Shown one piece after another: positions 1 through 4,607 of a DNA stretch of 5,847 bases (position 1 is the stretch's first letter; each line of letters starts with the position of its first letter). Position numbers and translations under genes: made by a program. Source of the stretch: Chloroflexota bacterium (GTDB taxonomy: Bacteria > Chloroflexota > Dormibacteria > Dormibacterales > Dormibacteraceae); assembly GCA_005879675.1 (NCBI GenBank), contig VBJE01000030.1, forward strand, positions 1,891-7,737. Direction: 5' to 3'. Under the pieces are notes generated by a model, which saw nothing but the letters and a program-made list of their open reading frames with translations, made no database searches and was not told the origin of the DNA.

Positions 1-548
1 CGAAAGCCATGCAGCAGCTCGTGGAGCCTGACCACACGCTCAACGACATTGCTGCGACCGACATCCTCCGGATCCGGGAGCGGGGCGTGCCCCGCTACAA
101 CGCGTTTCGCAAGCTGCTGCACAAGCCTCCCGTCAGGACCTTCGAAGAGCTGTGTTCGAACCCAAGCTGGGCGGAGCAGATCCGCCGAGTGTACGACGGC
201 GACATCGATCGCGTCGACCTCATGGTCGGGCTCTTTGCCGAAACGCCGCCTCCAGGCTTTGGCTTCAGCGACACCGCCTTTCGGATCTTCATCCTGATGG
301 CGTCCCGCCGGCTGAACAGCGACCGTTTCTTCACCACAGACTACCGGCCTGAGGTCTACACCCCCGCTGGAATGGAATGGATCAACAACAACGGCTTCGC
401 CTCGGTCCTTCTGCGGCACTTCCCCAACCTGCGGCGCGCGCTCGGTGGCGTGAAAAACCCATTCGCCCCGTGGTCCACGGTGAGGGGCGCCGTCGAGCCC
501 GCAAGACCACGTTTCGGGTGGATAGAGAGACCCAGCCGGCGTCGTTGA
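1..548 (+). CDS. Alpha-dioxygenase-like animal haem peroxidase, C-terminal part (5' end outside window)
   Basis: The reading frame is already open at the left edge (AAA GCC precede the first ATG at 9), so this is the end of a longer gene and that ATG is probably internal. About 181 residues are visible, against roughly 600 or more for full-length alpha-dioxygenases. Numbering from the ATG, the segments RERGVPRYNAFRKLL (23-37), IDRVDLMVGLFAE (66-78), FGFSDTAFRIFILMASRRL (84-102), DRFFTTDY (105-112) and LLRHFPNL (134-141) match the C-terminal helical part of the animal haem peroxidase fold. They resemble the plant alpha-DOX/PIOX and bacterial homologue branch best. That family is known to add O2 to the alpha carbon of free fatty acids. 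The haem-ligand histidine and catalytic tyrosine lie upstream and cannot be checked. The last 20 or so residues are basic and probably disordered. The downstream patatin gene is 31 bases away on the same strand, probably in an operon. Family assignment is firm; the exact substrate is inferred. Confidence 0.85.
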   Translation, partial: KAMQQLVEPDHTLNDIAATDILRIRERGVPRYNAFRKLLHKPPVRTFEELCSNPSWAEQIRRVYDGDIDRVDLMVGLFAETPPPGFGFSDTAFRIFILMASRRLNSDRFFTTDYRPEVYTPAGMEWINNNGFASVLLRHFPNLRRALGGVKNPFAPWSTVRGAVEPARPRFGWIERPSRRR

Positions 549-564
549 AGAGCACGCGCAACAA

Positions 565-570
565 GGGAGG
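565..570 (+). promoter_or_regulatory. Ribosome-binding site of the patatin gene
   Basis: GGGAGG sits 9 bases before the ATG at 580. It supports this start and independent translation of the patatin gene despite its closeness to the peroxidase gene. Confidence 0.7.
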
Positions 571-579
571 GTAAGAGAA

Positions 580-1605
580 ATGGAACCGTACTTGACTAAC
601 GTTCCGCCGGACGTCGATGAGGACCGTGTCGGTATTTCGTACTCCGGGGGCGGACCGCTGCTGCTGATCGAGCTCGGAATTGCCCAGGCCTTCGTCGACC
701 TCAAGATTGTGCCGGTCGCCATCGCCGGCGTCTCGGCGGGCGCGATAGCCGGCACGGCGCACGCGCTCGACCCGACTGGCGGGGCGGGGATCGAAGCTGC
801 CGCCAAGGCGCTGCTGACCGTGAGCGACCACAAGCTTGGATTGACCAAGGCGGAGATCGTCGCAAAGGTTCTTAGTTCGCTGCTCAGCGCCCAGAAGCTG
901 CCCTCCGGGCTGGGCGACAACGCCCCGGTCCACGACATGGTCGAAGGCGCCTTCAAGGAAGTGACCGGGCGGCCCCGCCTGATAGTAGGTGATTTCGGCA
1001 AGGACTCGCGCACCAAGTTGTACATCGGGGCCACCGACCGGCACCAATGCGAACGCTACTGGTTCCCGGACTCTGCGGAGGTGGCCAGGGCGCTGGTCGC
1101 GTCGTCGGCGATTCCGGGCGTCTTCCCGCCGTGCCGGATGACCGTCAGCGGGAACGATGGGCTCTTTATCGACGGAGGAGTCGCCCAGAATCAGCCGCTC
1201 TCGAAACTCGTGCTGGATGAGAAATGCGGCACGCTCTACGCCTGCGCCGTGGGCTACGACGGTGAAGCGATGCGCGATCCGGCCGATGCTTTGGACAACG
1301 CGCTCTCCTCGGTGTCGATCATCACGCACGAGTCTTCGCGGCTGGAGCAGGCCTATGTCGAATGCAAGTTCGCGCAGGCCGGCAAGGGCAACGTCTACCA
1401 CATTCATCCGGACGGACCGTTCGCGATAACGAGCTTCACCTTCACCGAGACCCTGATCAGGGAAGTGATTGATCTGGCGTGTCGCCAGACGAAGGATTGG
1501 ATCAATCAGCAAGGGTGGATGCCGCCAACCGCACCTGAAGCGGTGCCGCTTACCGCCGTGCCCGTTAGCTCGGGCGAGAGGCCAAACGGCGGGCGCCTAA
1601 CCTAG
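580..1605 (+). CDS. Patatin-like phospholipase / lipid acyl hydrolase
   Basis: This 341-residue protein should hydrolyse acyl ester bonds of membrane lipids or glycerides using a Ser-Asp dyad. The patatin landmarks are in order: a glycine-rich oxyanion loop SGGGP (22-26), the nucleophile elbow GVSAG with Ser52, the conserved ASSAIPGVFPP block (174-184), and the DGG catalytic motif with Asp198 followed by NQP. The Arg/Lys that usually follows the GGGG loop is not present; the loop continues PLLLIELG. No signal peptide or membrane helix is visible, so it is probably cytoplasmic or peripheral to the membrane. The C-terminal 40 or so residues after the WINQQGW segment are Pro/Ala-rich and likely disordered. 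The start is set by ATG 580 with a good ribosome site. It follows the alpha-dioxygenase-like gene, which suggests it supplies free fatty acid to that enzyme. Family call is secure; the lipid substrate is unknown. Confidence 0.93.
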   Translation: MEPYLTNVPPDVDEDRVGISYSGGGPLLLIELGIAQAFVDLKIVPVAIAGVSAGAIAGTAHALDPTGGAGIEAAAKALLTVSDHKLGLTKAEIVAKVLSSLLSAQKLPSGLGDNAPVHDMVEGAFKEVTGRPRLIVGDFGKDSRTKLYIGATDRHQCERYWFPDSAEVARALVASSAIPGVFPPCRMTVSGNDGLFIDGGVAQNQPLSKLVLDEKCGTLYACAVGYDGEAMRDPADALDNALSSVSIITHESSRLEQAYVECKFAQAGKGNVYHIHPDGPFAITSFTFTETLIREVIDLACRQTKDWINQQGWMPPTAPEAVPLTAVPVSSGERPNGGRLT

Positions 1606-1606
1606 G
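1601..1606. other. Tail-to-tail gene overlap with both stops in one palindrome
   Basis: The patatin gene ends with TAG at 1603-1605. The minus-strand gene ends with TAG read from 1604 down to 1602. Both stops share the CTAG at 1602-1605, inside the palindrome CCTAGG. I saw no T-rich hairpin on either side, so no intrinsic terminator separates the two convergent genes. Confidence 0.85.
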
Positions 1607-2033
1607 CCGGTCGATCTGTGTCGCGAGGCTGAGCGGCGATCGCGAGCGTGACGTTGAGCGCCGAGATCAGCGCCGTGGTCACGGCGGCGCGGCGCGGCAG
1701 TTCGCCGCGCACGCCGGCGATCGCGGCCGACAGGACATCCGACGCATGGATGATCGGCGCGACGCGCAGCGCTTCGGCCCGCGCCTGTGGCCGCTTCAAC
1801 AGAAGGTCCGCTCCAATCAAGACGGTCCGGATCCCGAACAGCCGAAATGGATAGCTGGCCGCCGGCGCCCTTTGCGGGTCGACGGCCAGCCTCCGAAGGA
1901 GGAGAGTCGGCGCGAGCAGAGCGGCAGCGCCGTTGGCGAGCCTGATCAGACCGAGGACCACCCGTGCATAGTCCTGCCGCCGCGTGACGGCTCGGCTCGA
2001 GCGAGCGGCTACGCCGACCGCCAGGTCGTTCAT
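1602..2033 (-). CDS. Small hydrophobic, probably membrane protein of unknown function
   Basis: This 143-residue protein is not assigned to a named family. The ATG at 2033 is chosen because AGGAGGA lies directly upstream on the minus strand; a longer overlapping minus-strand frame lacks such a site. The protein has a short basic N-terminus, then alternating hydrophobic stretches: YARVVLGLIRLANGAAALLA (about 22-41), FRLFGIRTVLIGADLLL (about 63-79), an AIAG-containing stretch near 102-107, and TTALISALNVTLAIAA (about 119-134). This fits a four-helix membrane protein with short loops, similar in layout to small DUF4267-like proteins found in actinobacteria and proteobacteria. That resemblance is from memory and weak. 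It is convergent with the patatin gene and divergent from the gene at 2228, so it is probably transcribed alone. Confidence 0.75.
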   Translation of the reverse strand: MNDLAVGVAARSSRAVTRRQDYARVVLGLIRLANGAAALLAPTLLLRRLAVDPQRAPAASYPFRLFGIRTVLIGADLLLKRPQARAEALRVAPIIHASDVLSAAIAGVRGELPRRAAVTTALISALNVTLAIAAQPRDTDRPA

Positions 2034-2036
2034 GGC

Positions 2037-2043
2037 TCCTCCT
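2037..2043 (-). promoter_or_regulatory. Strong ribosome-binding site for the minus-strand gene
   Basis: On the minus strand the sequence reads AGGAGGA followed by GCC and ATG. It decides the start at 2033 against the overlapping longer minus-strand frame. Confidence 0.75.
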
Positions 2044-2146
2044 GAAAAGCGGGTGGATGCTAGGCCCGACCAGGGCGCGAAGCAATCCGTCGTTTTGCAT
2101 AGAGCTCTGGGCTTAAGTAGTTCGGCGGTCCGTAATTTGACCGGCG

Positions 2147-2174
2147 TTGACAGCTCGAACGGGCCGCCTATAGT
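2147..2174 (+). promoter_or_regulatory. Near-consensus sigma70-type promoter
   Basis: A perfect -35 hexamer TTGACA (2147-2152) is followed after 16 bases by TATAGT (2169-2174), five of six matches to the -10 consensus. Transcription would begin near 2181, giving a leader of about 47 bases before the ATG at 2228. A second TTGAC copy starts exactly 10 bases upstream at 2137 (TTGACC), one helical turn away. It is too far from the -10 to act with it and could be part of an operator. This is the best promoter in the window and should drive the 2228-4440 genes. Confidence 0.75.
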
Positions 2175-2211
2175 GGCGGGCAGGAAGATCCGCCGACATC
2201 ATCAGAAAAAG

Positions 2212-2218
2212 AAGGAGG
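2212..2218 (+). promoter_or_regulatory. Ribosome-binding site of the two-helix membrane protein
   Basis: AAGGAGG lies 9 bases before the ATG at 2228. It confirms the short ORF as a real gene. Confidence 0.75.
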
Positions 2219-2227
2219 GGCATCATC

Positions 2228-2506
2228 ATGACTCCACAGCTTCGCGCGGCGCTGATCCGCAGCCTCTATATCGCGGTGCCGACTGGACTGCTCGCCGCAT
2301 TGACGACCTGGCAAACGACGAATAATACGAAAGCGATCATCATCGCCGCGGGGACGGCGTTTCTCGCGCCGTTCATCATCCGGTTCGGCGGGGAAGGCCT
2401 GTACGACACCAACCGGGCCCAGAAAGGCGAGGTGAAGGCGGGCGACGTACAGCCGCTGCCAAGCCAGCTGGAGCCGCAACTGTCGGGCCCGGCGCCCGTC
2501 AGGTAG
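2228..2506 (+). CDS. Small two-helix membrane protein, holin-like in layout, function unknown
   Basis: This 92-residue protein has a near-consensus promoter and a strong ribosome site directly upstream. It begins with a short basic segment, then a hydrophobic helix at about 9-28 (ends TTW), a polar turn QTTNNTK (29-35), and a second helix at about 36-53. The FGGEGLYDTNR segment (53-63) and a hydrophilic Pro/Glu-rich tail to 92 follow. A hairpin of two helices with a charged tail is the general layout of small holins and of membrane subunits in bacterial conflict systems. No sequence motif proves either. Its stop is 13 bases from the next start, so the two genes are almost certainly co-transcribed and may be translationally coupled. 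I do not recognise the family. Confidence 0.85.
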   Translation: MTPQLRAALIRSLYIAVPTGLLAALTTWQTTNNTKAIIIAAGTAFLAPFIIRFGGEGLYDTNRAQKGEVKAGDVQPLPSQLEPQLSGPAPVR

Positions 2507-2519
2507 TCCTGCGCCCGCG

Positions 2520-3644
2520 ATGACGGGCGTCGGCGCGTCGGTACTGACGGGTCCGAATTACTCGGTTCAGGTCCCGCCGGGCTTCGCCGTTGTCGCGGGC
2601 GATCCGTTCTCCGGTCGGTACGTCATGATGCCGCCGGGCTCCTCGCCGATGGACAGCGAGGCACTCGTGCAAATTCGAGCCGTGCCACCATTTGAGCTGC
2701 CGAGCCTGCTTCAGAATCTCTACGCCTTCGACAACCCCTGGGTGGCGATGATGAACAGCGCGAACTTTGGCATCGCCTCGGTCACCGAAACCGCGCCGGT
2801 TCGGCAGGTCAAGCTGGCCCAGGGCCTGACCCATATCCGCGAGTTCGGCGGCCTGATGCCAACCGGTTTCCCGGTGCGCGTGATGGACCTGGTCATCCAA
2901 GGCCCAGCTGCCGCGGTCGAAGTCAGCATCATGGTGAATCTGTACCGCTGGGCCGAATTCATGGGACCCTGCCTGCAAGTCGTGGCCGCAATCCAGCTGG
3001 CGGGAGGCAGGCCTGCCCCGGCTGCTTCGGCGGCATCGGTGCGTGCAGTGGTCGACCAGACGCGCCCGGACCAGGTCGAGTATCAACTCGTGCAGTCCGG
3101 AATCACCGCCGCGATCGCCAGTTTGCCGACCGAAGTACGAGGCCAGGCGGTCGTCCACATCGACCAGCTCGTCGTGACCAGGGATATCTCAGGAGCGCAA
3201 GTCGCGATTGGCGACCATACCATTCAAAAGGAGACGGAGATGAGCACTAAAGATGATCACAGCGTCAGAGTTGGTGGAAGCGTTACCGGGACAGGGATCG
3301 CAATGGGCCAGGGCGCCCAGGCGGAGGTCACCCTCGCGCCGGAGAAACAGGACGAGATCCTGAAACTGCTTGAACAGCTGCATGCCGACATCCAGACGGC
3401 GGCGATCCCCGACTCCGCGAAGCGGGTCCTCGCCCGTTCCGTTCCGGAGATGCAGCAGTCGGTAAAGTCGACGAACCCACAGGGCGGATTAACCGTCGGA
3501 CTGGCCAAAATCAACGATCAGCTGGAGGCGACCGGCGCAGCCGCCGGCAACCTATCACGAATCGTTCAGACGGTTGCGCAGATCGCCGGGGTGGCCGGCA
3601 TCGGGATCAAGGCGGCGGCTCCGTTTCTCGCGACATTGCTTTAG
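2520..3644 (+). CDS. Unrecognised multi-part protein with glycine-motif repeat and hydrophobic C-terminus
   Basis: This 374-residue protein does not match a family I can name. Its N-terminal part (about 10-160) alternates short beta-like strands, beginning NYSVQVPPGF and ending MGPCLQVVAAIQLAGG. This loosely recalls Mog1/PsbP-type small domains, but that is only a guess. A Pro/Ala linker (about 163-175) leads to a second segment. Two copies of a motif [IV][ST]Gxx[IV]A[IM]G follow, at 223-231 and 255-263. A helical, charged region spans about 273-350, and a Gly/Ala-rich hydrophobic tail (348-374) ends in APFLATLL and could insert into a membrane. There is no signal peptide. ATG 2520 has no good ribosome site and lies 13 bases after the previous stop, which suggests translational coupling. 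A strong internal ribosome site precedes Met241. The coding assignment is firm and the function unknown. Confidence 0.8.
   Translation: MTGVGASVLTGPNYSVQVPPGFAVVAGDPFSGRYVMMPPGSSPMDSEALVQIRAVPPFELPSLLQNLYAFDNPWVAMMNSANFGIASVTETAPVRQVKLAQGLTHIREFGGLMPTGFPVRVMDLVIQGPAAAVEVSIMVNLYRWAEFMGPCLQVVAAIQLAGGRPAPAASAASVRAVVDQTRPDQVEYQLVQSGITAAIASLPTEVRGQAVVHIDQLVVTRDISGAQVAIGDHTIQKETEMSTKDDHSVRVGGSVTGTGIAMGQGAQAEVTLAPEKQDEILKLLEQLHADIQTAAIPDSAKRVLARSVPEMQQSVKSTNPQGGLTVGLAKINDQLEATGAAAGNLSRIVQTVAQIAGVAGIGIKAAAPFLATLL
3228..3242 (+). promoter_or_regulatory. Internal ribosome-binding site and in-frame start inside the 2520-3644 gene
   Basis: AAGGAG (3228-3233) stands 6 bases before an ATG at 3240, in the same frame as the surrounding gene. 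This is a far better initiation context than the gene's own start at 2520. Use of this ATG would give a separate 134-residue product, 3240-3644. It would contain the second glycine motif, the helical region and the hydrophobic tail without the N-terminal domain. It may be a real second product, or the trace of a fusion of two once-separate genes. Confidence 0.55.
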
Positions 3645-3668
3645 CGATCATCCGCGACCAGGTCGCTG

Positions 3669-4440
3669 ATGAACGTGGCCGTTCGGAGGTTGGCCCAGTT
3701 GTTGAAATCACGCCTGTGTACTGAGGAGCAGTTCTCGACGCCGGAGTACCGTGAGTGGTGTTTGCGCATCGGTGAGGCGCCGCGCCTGCATCGCAAACAG
3801 TGGGAGTTCTGCTTCATCGCGCAGGCCCTGTCTGAGCGTGGCATGCTGGGGGAGGCCTGCCCTATTCGCCAGTCTCGGCTGCGAGATCGTGGCCACCGAC
3901 CTCGATTTGGCCACGGCGCAGCAGGCCGGATGGGTCAACACCAGCCAGCATGCCGATGGTTTGGCAAGCTTGAATGCGCGTGGACTCTGCTCCGCTGACC
4001 AATTCGCTCGTCTCATGTCGTACCGAATCGTCGACATGAACGCCATTCCAGCCAACCTGACCGGCTTTGACTTCGTCTGGTCTTCGTGCTCCTTCGAGCA
4101 CGTTGGATCGATTGACCTTGGCAAGCGTTTCGTCATTCGCGCCATGGATTGCCTGGCCGCGGGTGGCGTCGCGGTGCATACGACCGAGTTCAACGTCGCT
4201 TCCAACTTCTACACCATGTCCAGCGGAGGCACCGTTCTTTTCCGCCGGACCGATATTGAAGCCCTCGCCGATCGCCTGATCGCCGCGGGATACGGGATCG
4301 AGCTGGACTTCGATCTTGGAAGCGGCGAGGCCGATCACTATGTCGACCCGCCGCCCTACAAATCTGAGCCACATCTCAAGCTGGCCATCGGGACCTACAT
4401 TTCCACATCCATTGGTCTGATCATCCAGAAGCCCGGCTAG
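3669..4440 (+). pseudogene. Broken class I SAM-dependent methyltransferase (frameshift plus loss of motif I)
   Basis: The gene starts in one frame at ATG 3669 with a leader typical of these enzymes (TPEYREWCLRIGEAP, then LHRKQWEFCFIAQALSERGML). Around 3849-3857 the homology jumps to the next frame, continuing PALFASLGCEIVATDLD, DFVWSSCSFEHVGS, CLAAGGVAVHTTEF and TDIEALADRL to the stop at 4440. The acidic motif II and the motif IV region are present. The glycine-rich SAM-binding loop expected between GML and PALFASLG is absent, so about a dozen codons appear lost in a deletion whose length is not a multiple of three. A GTG at 3751 could open the downstream frame, but its first 33 or so codons would be out-of-frame nonsense. 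It lies 24 bases after the previous gene. Its substrate is unknown; relatives often modify glycans or their precursors. Confidence 0.75.
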
Positions 4441-4452
4441 AAGGTTCCGGCT

Positions 4453-4475
4453 GTCGGTAGATTCACCGACTTGTT
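4453..4475 (+). terminator. Small hairpin after the methyltransferase, possible weak terminator
   Basis: GTCGGT (4453-4458) pairs perfectly with ACCGAC (4465-4470) around a six-base loop, and TTGTT follows. It begins 12 bases after the stop of the broken methyltransferase. The stem is short and the T-stretch interrupted, so it is a weak terminator or an RNA-stabilising hairpin. Confidence 0.4.
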
Positions 4476-4492
4476 GATCGCTCTTAACCGGA

Positions 4493-4552
4493 ATACGATC
4501 GGCCTTGACCGAAACGCTCGGACCGGTCGTGCGCGGCCGGTCGTATCTTTTT
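4493..4552 (+). terminator. Intrinsic terminator with long stem and T-run
   Basis: ATACGATCGGCC (4493-4504) pairs with GGCCGGTCGTAT (4535-4546), 12 base pairs with a single G-U wobble. CTTTTT (4547-4552) follows immediately. The 30-base loop can fold further, for example CCGA (4509-4512) with TCGG (4518-4521). Stem plus T-run is the classic rho-independent pattern, and the position closes the 2228-4440 unit. The large loop is unusual. A smaller alternative stem, GACCGG (4521-4526) with CCGGTC (4537-4542), can also form. Confidence 0.6.
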
Positions 4553-4580
4553 GCACGCATCGGCGTCAGCCAGGGGGTTT

Positions 4581-4607
4581 ATGGGTTTCGTTTCTCCGGT
4601 GCCATGA
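4581..4607 (+). promoter_or_regulatory. Possible eight-codon leader ORF overlapping the glycosyltransferase start
   Basis: ATG at 4581 encodes MGFVSPVP. It is preceded by AGGGGG (4572-4577). Its TGA (4605-4607) overlaps the ATG of the glycosyltransferase at 4604 as ATGA. The glycosyltransferase start has no purine-rich site of its own, so ribosomes ending this short ORF could re-initiate there. This is inferred from spacing only. Confidence 0.35.

Noticed and set aside
382..1512. A 376-codon open frame on the minus strand opposite the patatin gene.
   Set aside because: It is antisense to a gene with intact catalytic motifs, its product is Arg/Gly-rich without recognisable domains, and long antisense frames are common in GC-rich DNA.
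580..1605. Patatin as a CBASS antiphage effector (CapV/CapE type).
   Set aside because: No nucleotidyltransferase (CD-NTase) or accessory gene is nearby; the neighbour is a fatty-acid dioxygenase-like enzyme, which fits lipid metabolism better.
2057..2085. Minus-strand promoter TTGCTT-N17-TAGCAT for the small membrane protein.
   Set aside because: Only three of six and four of six consensus matches; spacing is right but chance is likely in a search of this length.
1597..2100. A longer minus-strand frame (167 codons) overlapping the small membrane-protein gene.
   Set aside because: The shorter frame at 1602-2033 has a strong AGGAGGA site and a membrane-like product; the longer one is Arg/Ser-rich and has neither.
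2499..3158. A 219-codon minus-strand frame opposite the 374-residue gene.
   Set aside because: Its composition (Arg/His/Asp-rich) is typical of an antisense shadow, and the plus-strand frame follows a promoter and is coupled to its upstream gene.
3751..4440. A GTG-started intact methyltransferase of 229 residues.
   Set aside because: Its first 33 or so codons are out-of-frame with the real N-terminal homology seen in the other frame, and it lacks the SAM-binding motif; a broken gene explains the data better.
3862..4560. A 232-codon minus-strand frame opposite the methyltransferase.
   Set aside because: Methyltransferase motifs on the plus strand explain this stretch; the antisense frame has no ribosome site or domain I recognise, and it would start beyond the plus-strand terminator.
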